Shown here: in pieces, positions 48,373 to 60,044 of the stretch
Numbering within the stretch: the stretch's first letter is position 1
Layout of the letters: each line of letters starts with the position of its first letter
From: Mytilisepta virgata
Lineage: Eukaryota > Mollusca > Bivalvia > Mytilida > Mytilidae
Assembly (NCBI GenBank): GCA_028015205.1
Contig: CM051508.1
Span: forward strand, 11,674,001-11,738,000
Direction of reading: 5' to 3'
DNA length: 64,000 nucleotides
The notes under the pieces: generated by a model
Databases searched by the model: none
The model's input: only the letters and a program-made list of their open reading frames with translations
What the model was told of the DNA's origin: nothing
Made by a program: the position numbers and the translations under genes

Positions 48373-49289
48373 ACTACCAATAAACCCTAAATGACACAGG
48401 TGTGAACAATTTAGGCTTTCCGTAATTTTATTAGGTTTTTATGGCAATTCTTAATTTCTATATATAATTTATTCACATTTTTACTGCATTCAATTTAAAA
48501 CTTAACATATTTTATAGATTCATGTCTAGTGTTGAAAACTTAATGTTACCCTTAGCTCTTTTTTAGATATTTTTGTCGTTAAATTGTTGTTTCATTATAA
48601 ACCAAACCTCGCACTGATTGAAAAAAAATAAAATAAAAAGATCGAACTCCTCTATACGATCTTTCTCGTGTCTTGCCAAAAACATTCAAAATGGTTATAG
48701 TCATTTTGGACTGAATATGAAGATTTATTGTATCATTGAACTTCCGAAACAAAAATAAGAAAAACATATTAATAATTCTTACAAAAGAATGAATTAAAAA
48801 TACATGGAAATAAGTTCTTCCTATACAGACAGGCTTTCCTGTTATCCGTAGAATGTAATAAAGGTAATTTCTTTTCAGACAATATTTTAATTTCATATTG
48901 CTATAAAGTGCATTCGTGTCCAAGTATGCATAATAAAAAAATACCTCTATAACGTTAGTTTTGCTTCGACTGATTAATTATGTATGTGATATTAACTTGT
49001 AAGACGATAACTAGATGCAAAGAAAGACGTGACGTCGGGAAATCCATTCCATTGACGTTATGCAATTTCGACGTTTTTGTAGTCGGCAACTCCTTTTCAA
49101 CGGCTGATGTATAAAAAATAAGTTCGGTAACCCTATGCAAATAATACATCAAAAGAAAGCAAATTTTCATGATGGCAACATCTAATTTTTCTAGAAAAAT
49201 CGTAGGACTGGTTTTTATTATAGAATAAATTAAAAAGAAAATTTAAGATTTTTAGATAAATGTCGTGCAATTTCTATTAACTTTATAGT

Positions 49290-50162
49290 GTTTCCTGAAA
49301 TTTTCAAATGGCTGTAGCTCTGAAAGTAGATCGGTTACCCACTTATCTCCTGAAGTTGTAAATGTATACAGTTTCTTTAAAAAATCGCTGGACAAGCCAT
49401 TTACGTACCTATCTTAAACTAAGTCCGCCGATAGCAGCCATCTTGTACGACATATCAGCACCAAAGAAACACATGTTTGGCACCTTTAAACGATCACTCA
49501 TGGCATGTTTGGTTTTGATCCACTCGGCGGTTCTCTAGAAGAAGATTTTTGTTCCTATTTCCCTTAAACTTTTATGTTAATTTAAGACCATCACTGGCGG
49601 CCACCTTATATGATTGATCGGCATTTAAGTAACAGCACTTGGTCAGCACATCATAAATAGCATAGAATATGAAGAAATATGACGTCAGATCAAAAATAAT
49701 TTTTCACATAATTACCAATCAAAATGTAAAGTCAAAATAGTACTTCTAAAGAATAAACTGATCAAGGAAAATATCTCTAAAGTGTACTAAAGTAACAACA
49801 CTATTGGTGGTTACTTGAAAGACATATCTGTATTATGTTTGATTTCAATCCATGTAGTTTTTATAAAAAAAAATAGTTTTTATGCATTTCCCATATGGTC
49901 CTATGTAGTTTGGTATGTAGTTTCCATCGGGTCCTATGTTAAAACAAGTCCTCTGTTGGCGGTCATCTCGGATGACGGATCGGCATCAAAGTAACAACAC
50001 TTGGTCAGCACCTCATAAGGAGCATCTTGGACTAATTTGGTTTCATTCTGTTCATTGGTTCTCAAGAAGAAGACCATTAAGTGATAAGTGAACGACGACG
50101 TTGGACGACGGACGCCAAGTGGTGGCAAAAGGTCACATCACTTTTTTGGTCAGGTGAGCTTA
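49290..50162 (-). repeat. hairpin-headed element, family 'AGCTCACCTG', several cores
   Basis: In reverse complement: AAGCTCACCTGACC, then GGCGTCCGTCGTCCAACGTC, then cores holding CTTATGAGGTGCTGACCAAG (50020-50000), the motif that repeats in the 55.9-kb array, and further diverged cores to about 49290. The 64-codon minus ORF is core-derived. Confidence 0.6.
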
Positions 50163-50204
50163 AAGCAGAAAGTTAATGCACATGCTTTGAAGAATAAGCT
50201 TATA

Positions 50205-50622
50205 AAGAAGAGGGTCAAACCAAAATAACGCAATTCATTAGACAGACAAACCCGGGAATACAAATGAACAACCGCAAGCACAACAAATAACCACTGAAAA
50301 CTAAAAAAAAAAAAAAAACAATGAACAACACGAACTGCTTTAAAAACCAGTCAACTCAGGTAGTCCAGAAGGTTAAGCAGTATGCCTGATTAAACCCTGA
50401 TTAAGCAGCCTTTGTGACAGCAGTAATCCTCCCCGTTGAAAGACATGGTAACCCACTCATGATCTTGCTATCGGATAAGCTGAGAAACGTAGACGCATTA
50501 TGTAGGCGACGCTGGTATATTGCTATTGAGGAAGGGAAAATTAACAATAGGAAAGTTGAAGTCATCAGGTTGTCATAAAGTTTTGTCTTTAAATGTCCCT
50601 CGTTGTTTATCTCAAGAAACAA
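50205..50622 (-). pseudogene. RT C-terminal fragment plus 3' UTR, frameshifted
   Basis: The minus strand contains FLEINNEGHLKTKLYD, matching the G-H-L-K-T-R-L-Y-D-K-R-D-D segment of the + fragment at 43330, then loses the frame. It is followed (50205-50400) by the shared 3' UTR (ATTAGACAGACAAACCCGGG, CCGCAAGCACAACAAA). A decayed, 5'-truncated insertion. Confidence 0.55.
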
Positions 50623-51663
50623 ACCAAAATATGAAACGGACTTCGATGATTCTGTACTATATACATAATATCAAGCTCACTGGGGTAGATGAGATGCAGA
50701 AAGTCTTGGAATTGGTCGACCGTCATCTAACGACTACATACCACCCACATACAGATTTCAAATTGAAAAATTATAGCAAAGAATAACAAATCAAATTTAG
50801 CATACACACCTGATAAAATTAAAATGAGATATACATGTGTATGTTAACCTGGATAAGATTCTAGACTACATGCAAATATGTTGAGTCATCCAATGCAGAT
50901 GTTTCTATTGAGCTAATGTAAAAATTTCACAAAAATTAAAACAGTCATACATTTGAACCTCACTTTTTCTGTAGTAGGATAGAAAATACAACGTGTAACA
51001 ACTTTACTTCATCTGTTATCATAAAAAACGGCTATAATTTTAAAATCACGTGATATTTTGCCTTTTACCTCAATAGTCAAATTCTTACTGAGATCAAAAC
51101 AATGGTATTTTGTTGAAATATATTATATAAAGATAATGCATGGTCAAAGCTATTTCACATGTTATATCAACCAGAGTACCCAATATCACCCCGATGTTTT
51201 ATTCTCCATATAATTAAAACTTTTATTTATTTTATTTATTTTATTTTGTTTTGACGTTTTTTTTTAATTTTTAGTTAATTTATTATCGGTCCAACATCGA
51301 GTAAGTTCCAATATTGCTTATTACTTCAGACGTATATATACAAATGTATATAGTTGCCGTAGTGTCTCAACGGTGTGAGGTCGAGACCCGCCAACAGTGG
51401 AAAAAAATTTGACAGCATTAAAATCTGATTTTAACAATGTTGGATTAGTGTTCAGGACTACGCAGCTATGTTAAGGCAATGTTTTTTATTTTTGGTCACG
51501 GGGAGATAACTCCTGCTAATTACATGAATATTCATGAACATTGCGTGCTACGTCATGGACGTCAATGCCGGCGTTGTTTCCGTCATAAAAGATATTTATG
51601 TTAAAATTTCGGTTAATTTTTCGTTGAGATTGATGCGAATGATACAACAACGTATATCCTTAC

Positions 51664-51805
51664 GTTGTACATCGCAATGCGTGTCTATATTTGGAGAAAA
51701 AGGCTTTGATGTGGTAAAACTTGAGCCGTCCATCATCGTACGAAGGCGGGGTCTATTTTCCTTATATGGAAATCTTAATCTTTGAGAAGCTTGAAGAGTG
51801 GACAT
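51664..51805 (-). other. possible first coding exon, unknown gene
   Basis: Minus-strand ATG at 51805, MSTLQASQRLRFPYKENRPR and a Ser/Thr/Pro-rich continuation to a GTAAGG donor at 51663. The opposite strand is also open (83 codons), so the coding direction is not certain. Local composition is less AT-rich than the surroundings. Confidence 0.22.
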
Positions 51806-52402
51806 TTCACGTGTTATCAGCCGAGGAGAAGGAGCAACAATGATGCAGGCCTTGTAATTGACCAGACACTGATTATGCTGATCTTAAATATTAAGGTAAC
51901 GTATATCATTAACCTGACAACATTCATAACATGACCCACATGCATTTGTCCACAACACGAAGTGGTGTAACACCTGTTCACTGTTGACACTGACACTGTT
52001 GTTTGTCATTTTTCGTGAACCGTATTTAAAAAAAAATATTTGTGTGAGAATAGTACAAAATCCAATATCAGAACATGATAAGTCATAAAAGTATATGTTT
52101 TGTTTAAACATAACATTTACCACCCCCACCCCCCCCCCCCCAAAAAAAAAAACAAATCTCCCCAAACAAACTCTGGCTAAGTTTTTAGTTGTTAATAAAG
52201 CCTCTTTTTATTGTCACCAGGGGATTGTAGTTTACTTTGAAAGCCAAATAATAAATAGAATATAAGCGTTTTGTCCTGCTCTGATCTGACAATCGGCCCC
52301 AGGGTAAGGAATGGGGGATTTGTTTTTGTTTTTTTAGGTGGCTAGAGAAAATCTAAATGTTGGTGCTGGTGAAAAGTTTATTTATTTAGTTGGTGTTTTA
52401 CG

Positions 52403-52494
52403 TAATCCCTTTTGGGATTCAGTGTTCAGAGCTATTTTTCTGACTGGCCGCCAAGTCAGAAAAATAGCTCCGGACACAGAACCCCAAAAGGGAT
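52403..52494. repeat. perfect-type long hairpin (about 41-nt arms)
   Basis: AATCCCTTTTGGGATTCAGT-GTTCAGAGCTATTTTTCTGACT (52403-52444) pairs with AGTCAGAAAAATAGCTCCGG-ACACAGAACCCCAAAAGGGATT (52453-52494) with a few mismatches and an ~8-nt loop (GGCCGCCA). A 79-codon + ORF runs through it. Could be a small inverted-repeat element or a folded non-coding RNA. Confidence 0.6.
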
Positions 52495-53178
52495 TAGGGT
52501 TTTATGCTGTTTTCAGCACATTTTGGCTATTTCGTGGCATCCAGTTGTTTTTTCGTAGAGGAAGATTGAGAAAATGACAAAAATATTATCAGGTTCTCAG
52601 CAGATAAATATTTATAGTGACACCTTTAACCAGTGACTTAAAATTACAGTAATTCTTCTATAACTTAATTAAATAAAATACAGGGCAAATATATTGTTGT
52701 TAAGGTTATTATTTTTTCAGCAGCAACAAAACGTAGAGCTATGTATTTCTATGGAGAACAGGAAGCAGAAGTTTATATAAGGCCAATGCTCTGTATATCG
52801 GCCCTGTACAAGTGCTAGCTTTCAAGAACTTCCTGTTATATTAAACGGTCCATTTATATATACTGTATTTCAGGTCATTGATTACCGTTATAATGTAAAA
52901 TACAGCCGCTCATCACAATATGAAGCCATTGGCTCGTTGGCTATGCTCACTTGCCAAATAAGGCTTCATATAATGACTGCCAGCTGATATTTTACAAATC
53001 TGCAATAAACCTGGTAACATTATACATATTTTTTCATATAGACTGCAAAAAAAATATTACAGTCAATCTTTAAATAATTTAGAGAGCTATAGTTTTTGGG
53101 GTTGATTTAACATGTTTAATTGGATATTTAAAAAATAATATTTGATTGTCAGCATGATGCACAGCAACAAGATCTTTA

Positions 53179-53510
53179 TGCCCCGCCACAAATGTGGCTG
53201 GGGTATATAGATTTACCCTTGTCCGTCAGTCCGTACGTTTAAATTCGGTTAAGTTTTGCGTTTAGCTCCATTTCTGAGAAACCTATAGTAATATATCAAT
53301 GATATTTCACCACTACAGCCATCCTGTATAGCACAAGGCAGTTCAGCAACACTGGGTCGCTATGACCTACATTTCATGCTTCAGTGACTTTGGTTTAATT
53401 TTACTACATTAGGGTCAATAAATCAGAATCTTATGGTAATATATCAATGACCTTTCACCGCTACATTCCTCTTATATAGTACAACGCTATTCAGCAATAT
53501 TTGGGTAAGC
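53179..53510 (+). repeat. hairpin-headed element, family 'CCCCGCCACA', two cores
   Basis: Hairpin CCCCGCCACA with TGTGGCTGGGG, then GTCCGTCAGTCCGTACG, then two ~147-bp cores that share GTAATATATCAATGA (53289, 53436), TTTCACC and CTACA. Confidence 0.6.
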
Positions 53511-53900
53511 AAGTAAGTAAGTAATGTCTTTATTTAAAGAGGTAACACAGTTAGCATTAAAAAGCTTATCTTCCCGAAGGCCCTCAAATAAAATATAAAT
53601 TAATACAATGCACAGAATAAATTAATCTAACATTGATCCTATTTCTACAAAGATCCACACCATGTAGATCATCAATATAAATATCTACATATATATATAA
53701 TCAGTAAAATTATATGCATTTAATATAAACATTGAAGCAATAGAATATCTTGCCTTCAAATACTGTGACTTTAATTTAATAAAGTTAGAAAGCTGCACGG
53801 AGCTTTAAGTAATCTGTATAATTTCTTTTGAAGGTTTCTATATTTTTCTTTAACTTTAGGTCTGTTGGTAAAGAATTCCATAAAATAGTCACATTGACCT
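53500..53900 (-). mobile_element. LINE 3'-end fragment with (CTTA)n tail
   Basis: Read on the minus strand it ends TTTAAATAAAGACATTACTT followed by ACTTACTTAC. A short tandem tail after a unique 3' end is typical of CR1/L2-like retrotransposons (established). No ORF remains. Confidence 0.45.
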
Positions 53901-54710
53901 ACATTTCATTGTCGAATAACTTTGCTTAAGGTTTATGTTTAGGTCCATTTCCTCATATTTCTTACATTTGAATTTTTTTTTTTTTTTTTAAAATGCTCAT
54001 TCGAACATATAATAAAAGAAATCAAGTTGATACTGCCATAGCTCCATATCTTAGAAATCATGTTGTCAATGATACTTTAACAAAACAATTTTGGTCTTTT
54101 AAAGTACAACACAGTTCTGTACCATATATTTGCTCCATTATAAACTTCATTTTTCACTTTTATAACTGGATATAGACCTATATTGTTTTTAGGGCGGGAC
54201 GTGTCTTTTGGACACATTTTGTAGTTTTCTTAACTTTTGACAGAAAAATGAGTTTTTTTATTGGTATCGGGTAAAGATTATATTTTAATTACAAGTTGAT
54301 GTTATATGGCAAAAAAAAGATTAAAAAGGACAGGAAATTAAGTTACATTTACGCTTGTAAAAAAGTAATTCGATGTGAATAGTTAAATAAAATGGAATTG
54401 ATACTTGGAACACTACATCCAACCTTGAATCCATATCTAAGGGCCAATGCAAAAACCAACCAAGAGTATAAATTAAGTAATATGACTTTTGCCCCTTTGT
54501 ACTCTCACCTTGCCTTAAAAACATAAAGAATGATGATCACAAAAACTTTTACTTTACTAAAATTCTGACAAAAGTCATTATACCATTCTTGAATTAATTC
54601 TAAAATTTGCTGTTTTTTTTTGTGCTTAAGTGTTGTAAAACTTTACACCTATAATACAGGGTCTTGCATAGGGAAACATGAGGAAATAAAAATATCATTT
54701 ATGATGAAAA

Positions 54711-55070
54711 CCGCCTTTGTGGTCTCCTGGTAGCGTGCTCGCCTCGAGTGCAGAAGGTCGCAGGTTCGATCCCCGGCCGGGTCAAACCAAAGACATTAAA
54801 ATTGGTATTTGCTGCTTCTCCACCATGCACACGGCATATAGCCTACAATGTATAGGAGTAAGAGCAAAGGACTGGTAGTCAGTATAATGTGTCCGAGTGG
54901 GGTGATATGTCTTCCTGCGGATATTTACCTCGTGAGCTAGTTCGTTAAAAATCTGGCTCAGCCTGTCGGTCTAGTACAAAGCAGGGATCATATTCATATC
55001 ATATTAACATGTTCTCGTTCTGATATGCACCTGGTTGCCACTGGACGATAAATAATAATTCATCCATCCA
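54711..55070 (+). mobile_element. tRNA-headed SINE, full length
   Basis: The head reads GTGGTCTCCTGGTAGCGTGC (A-box region) and then AGGTTCGATCCCCGG (B box GGTTCGATCC), tRNA-like in spacing. A ~250-bp unrelated body follows, and the 3' end is TTGCCACTGGACGATAAATA then ATTC/ATCC short repeats. It matches the minus-strand copies at 25102-25447 and 20890-21095. Confidence 0.75.
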
Positions 55071-55864
55071 TCATTTATGATGAACAAAACATAACAATTT
55101 AACCTTCATGTAGTATTTTTATATAAGTTTGTTATAAACATCCTTCAACGAGAACTGCATGAAAATAACCATGTGCCTATATGTTCAATCTGATATTTTG
55201 AAAATAGGTGAAAATTTGAAATTTGAATAGGAATACATTGTACACAAACATTCATTGCAGTTCTAAACTCAAAGAGTCATATAGCATCGACTTAGAAAAA
55301 AGTACTTCATTGATATATTACATACATATATTCCCTATTTGCAGATATTGGAGTGGTCTCCTGTATGCATGAGTTATCTTTCCTTACATAATGAGCAAAA
55401 ATTTCTTTAACCTTTTCTGAAATATTGAATAGGAGAAAGCCTTCATCAGTTACAAAAATTTTGGAGAATAATGTGTATGGAACATATATATTCCTAAGAA
55501 AACAAATGACTATTTGTTCATTTAATGTGCACACAACAGTTTTCAGTTTCCTATAAAATGATGTCAGGAATTGATGGTGTCTGTTAATCAAGTTGGTAAC
55601 TGACCAATTTGTTGTATCTTAAACCCCTATATAAAAACAATATACAATGTATATCAAATAAAAGATTTTTTTTCAAACTTTTCCACCATGTGACATTTAT
55701 TTCTGATAAATTTCCACTGTGACATAAACGAGATAAAATACAGTCCCTCCCCCCTTACAAAATCCCAAATACATGTATTGGCTGATTCTAGACTAACAGA
55801 TTTAGGTGCGAAATTTAAAGGTGTATTATTATAGATATTTGAAAGGTTATATCAATCTGTTTTT

Positions 55865-58390
55865 AGCTCACCTGACCCAAAGGGTCAAGTGAGCTTTTCT
55901 CATCACTTGGCGTCCGTCGTCCGGCGTCGTCCGTCGTCGTCCGGCGTCGTCGTTAACATTTTACATTTTGAACTTCTTCTAGAGAACCACTGAATGGAAT
56001 GAAACCAAACATGGCATGAATGTTCCTTATGAGGTGCTGACCAAGTGTTGTTACTTTGTAGCCGATCCATCATCCAAGATGGCCGCCAGCGGGGAACTTA
56101 GTTTAACATAGGACCCTATGGGAAATGCATACAAATGACTTCTTTTAGAGAACCACTGAATGGAATGAAACTAAATCTGGCATGAATGTTCCTTATGAGG
56201 TGCTGACCAAGTGTTGTTACTTTGTAGCCGATCCATCATCCAAGATGGCCGCCAGAGGGGGACTTAGTTTAACATAGGACCCTATGGGAAATGCATACAA
56301 ATGACTTCTTTTAGAGAACCGTTGAATGGAATGAAACCAAACATGGCATGAATGTTCCTTATGAGGTGCTGACCAAGTGTTGTTACTTTGTAGCCGATCC
56401 ATAATCCAAGATGGCCGCCAGCGGGGGACTTAGTTTAACATAGAACCCTATGGGAAATGCATACAAATGACTTCTTTTAGAGAACCACTGAATGGAATGA
56501 AACTAAATCTGGCATGAATGTTCCTTATGAGGTGCTGACCAAGTGTTGTTACTTTGTAGCCGATCCATCATCCAAGATGGCCGCCAGCGGGGAACTTAGT
56601 TTAACATAGGACCCTATGGGAAATGCATACAAATGACTTCTTTTAGAGAACCACTGAATGGAATGAAACTAAATCTGGCATGAATGTTCCTTATGAGGTG
56701 CTGACCAAGTGTTGTTACTTTGTAGCCGATCCATCATCCAAGATGGCCGCCAGCGGAGGACTTAGTTTAACATAGAACCCTATGGGAAATGCATACAAAT
56801 GACTTCTTTTAGAGAACCACTGAATGGAATGAAACTAAATCTGGCATGAATGTTCCTTATGAGGTGCTGACCAAGTGTTGTTACTTTGTAGCCGATCCAT
56901 CATCCAAGATGGCCGCCAGCGGGGGACTAAGTTTAACATTGGACCCTAATGGGAAATGCATAGAAATGACTTCTTTTAGAGAACAACTGAATGGAATGAA
57001 ACTAAATCTGGCATGAATGTTCCTTATGAGGTGCTGACCAAGTGTTGTTAATTTGTAGCCGATCCATCATCCAAGATGGCCGCCAGAGGGGGACTTAGTT
57101 TAACATAGGACCCTATGGGAAATGCATACAAATGACTTCTTTTAGAGAACCGTTGAATGGAATGAAACCAAACATGGCATGAATGTTCCTTATGAGGTGC
57201 TGACCAAGTGTTGTTACTTTGTAGCCGATCCATAATCCAAGATGGCCGCCAGCGGGGAACTTAGTTTAACATAGAACCCTTTAGGGAAATGCATACAAAT
57301 GACTTCTTTTAGTGACCCACTTAATGGAATGAAACCAAACATGGCATGAATATTCCTTATGAAGTGCTGACCAAGTGTTGTTACTTTGTAGCTGATCCAC
57401 CATCCAAGATGGCCGCCAGCGGGGAACTTAGTTTAACATAGGACCCTATGGGAAATGCATACAAATGACTTCTTTTAGAGAACCACTGAATGGAATGAAA
57501 CTAAATCTGGCATGAATGTTCCTTATGAGGTGCTGACCAAGTGTTGTTACTTTGTAGCCGATCCATAATCCAAGATGGCCGCCAGCGGGAGACTAAGTTT
57601 AACATTGGACCCTATGGGAAATGCATACAAATGACTTCTTTTAGAGAACCACTGAATGGAATGTAACAAAACATAGCATGAATGTTCCTTATGAGGTGCT
57701 GACCAAGTGTTGTTACTTTGTAGCCGATCCATAATCCAAGATGGCCGCCAGCGGGGGACTTAGTTTAACATAGAACCCTATGGGAAATGCATACAAATGA
57801 CTTCTTCTAGTGACCCACTTAATGGAATGAAACCAAACATGGCATGAATATTCCTTATGAAGTGCTGACCAAGTGTTATTACTTTGTAGCTGATCCATCA
57901 TCCAAGATGGCCGCCAGCGGGGAACTTAGTTTAACATAGGACCCTATGGGAAATGCATACAAATGACTTCTTTTAGAGAACCACTGAATGGAATGAAACT
58001 AAATCTGGCATGAATGTTCCTTATGAGGTGCTGACCAAGCGTTGTTACTTTGTAGCCGATCCATCATCCAAGATTGCCGCCAGCGGGGGACTAAGTTTAA
58101 CATTGGACCCTATGGGAAATGCATACAAATGATTTCTTTTAGAGAACCACTGAATGGAATGTAACAAAACATAGCATGAATGTTCCTTATGAGGTGCTGA
58201 CCAAGTGTTGTTACTTTGTTGCCGATCCATCATCCAAGATGTTTAGAAGTCTATCAGAAAATTGTAAAAAAAATTCTGAATGGTCACAACTTGACCACAT
58301 ATTCAAAAATAATAATGATAAGATGTCTTCAGTAGCTATTGTAATCACATTAGATACAGGTGAGCGACACAGGCTCTTGAGAGCCTCTAG
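55865..58390 (+). repeat. hairpin-headed element expanded into a 14 x ~166-bp tandem array
   Basis: A 5' hairpin (AGCTCACCTGACCC ... GGGTCAAGTGAGCT) is followed by GTCCGTCGTC repeats. Fourteen tandem cores follow, beginning near 55981 and spaced 166 bp on average to 58143. Each has GAATGGAATGAAAC, CTTATGAGGTGCTGACCAAG and CATCCAAGATGGCCGCC. A unique tail of ~150 bp then ends in the hairpin AGGCTCTTGAGAGCCT (58371-58386) and CTAG. The 61-62-codon minus ORFs that recur here are the same core read backward; 166 is not a multiple of three, so they cannot join into one protein. Confidence 0.85.
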
Positions 58391-58835
58391 TTAAAACATA
58401 GTTTCAAGGTAAATTTTCTGGCTTCCAATAGAGTAATCTCCCCTTAGTTAATATTAAATTATATTATATGTTTTAAATTCACATTTCTGATCTTTTTATA
58501 CAACTAAAATAAAGTTTAAGTATAAAGTAAGATAATAAATCATAAAAATTCACTGTGCATTGATTAGCAAATTAGGCAATTTGCTTCCAGTTTTTTATTA
58601 TTTTGGGGAAAAGTCTATAGAATTTTATTCAAAACTGTTGTTTGCATCATGTGAAAGATGCCTCCAATAAGAACGTGGGAGACAACTCACATCTATCATG
58701 TCAATAAAAAGCACAATAAAAACAAGTAATTTGACCTAAATTAAGAATTGTTTTGAAAAAAATGTGTTTGTTGTTACACAATCTTACACTTATTACCCAT
58801 TTATTTAACATGTACCTTGTATTCTTATTTTACAG

Positions 58836-58911
58836 CCTCAAGCTTTGTCATGTGTAACCCTGAACAGGAAAAGGTTTATAACCCGAGAAATGTGATACGA
58901 CAAAATGCAAG
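58836..58911 (+). CDS. candidate internal exon, unknown gene
   Basis: Acceptor TTATTTTACAG and donor AAG/GTAACA, 76 nt. Only one frame is open: SSFVMCNPEQEKVYNPRNVI then RQNA, phase 1 in and phase 2 out. Not in any repeat I can see. The next exon is not certain: 60045 is in a different phase, so at least one exon between is missing or they belong to different genes. Confidence 0.35.
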
Positions 58912-60044
58912 GTAACATTATTTCTGGTATTTGGTATAATACTGCTTGATTTTGGTCACTGACCTACATTTAACGAATGAGTGACTGATAAAATTTTACA
59001 TTAAAGTTCTTTGTAACTAAATGTAAATAATGTAGCTTAGTAAATATGTAAGCAATATCACTTCGGATTTGTTAAACCTGTGCATAGTTGTTTCGGACTG
59101 AACGTAACTTTGATGGCCTGAAAATAATTCTCAAGCTTATCTTCCACTTTTCAATGTGTAAATGAAACTGATGTGCACGTTATCTGGGACTCTGTGTTGT
59201 ATTTTTGTTCACAGTGCTTATGAAGTCATGTTTTCCCTGTATTATTATCTTTGTAAAAAGGGGCTAGAAATGTGCCATTTTCATGACTTTTCCCAATTAA
59301 TAAAAAAAATTATCATTGCTGAATAAAAAAAGGTATTCTTTTAGGCCAGGCAAAATTTATTTTTGGTGAATAGTTTCAGTCTCAAAGAATTCTGTAAATG
59401 TAAAACAAATTCATTTCATTACAAAGTTAGATAAAAGGTTTGTTTCACTGGAAATTATTGAGTTTGTTTCATTCCTGATTCCATAAAATAAGCTATTTAA
59501 AAACATGGGGGAAGAAAGTTGCATGATATTATAACAGTTTCTAATAGACAGTCAGACAATTTAAAACAACATTAATAATTGCCACAAAACAAAACAGGAA
59601 ATTTATTTAATTTTCGTGCACACGTCTTTAAAGACAGGACATATTATGGTATACCGTTGATTCCGTCTGTCGTCCACACTTCGGACAACAACTCGAAAAC
59701 GCTTTCACCAATTTTAAAAACTAGTTGACTTATTTAAATCTATTGACGTAAGCTCCCTTTTGTTTTTTTTTTTTTTTCATCAATTCCGATATGACATGGA
59801 TCTTTATTCGTTGAAAAATTGTCGAAAACTGTCAATTTTTCACACTTTGGACGGTTATGGAATTTTATTCTTTCAAATTTCAGTGTTATGGAACTTTGTT
59901 CATTAAAAAAGGGGGGATTTTTCACATGTCATGCTGTATCTTAAGAACGCATTGTCATATTTACTTCAAACTTTAAACAGTTGTTTGTTGTGATAGTCTA
60001 AAGGTCTTTATACTTTTTGGTGAAGTTACAATTTTCTGTTCCAG

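Larger units (their letters stand above)
45330..49289. other. no gene seen apart from tRNA-like repeat heads
   Basis: AT-rich. ORFs at 46871 (80 codons) and 48579 (114 codons, minus) lack domain signatures, coding composition or splice support. Repeat heads at 47238 and 48297 are listed separately. Confidence 0.4.

Noticed and set aside
48579..48923. 114-codon minus ORF with hydrophobic stretches
   Set aside because: Phe/Tyr/Ile-rich from AT bias, no motif, no splice or promoter support.
52338..52577. 79-codon ORF after a good acceptor-like TTTTTTTAG
   Set aside because: Nearly half of it is the two arms of a hairpin; a protein encoded by both arms of an inverted repeat is unlikely.
54711..54790. 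Functional tRNA gene
   Set aside because: Has pol III boxes but no consistent cloverleaf and is followed by a SINE body present at two other places.
56217..58233. Repeated minus-strand 61-62-codon ORFs that look like a protein family
   Set aside because: They are the same ~166-bp satellite core read backward; the period is not a multiple of three and the ends are set by the repeat.
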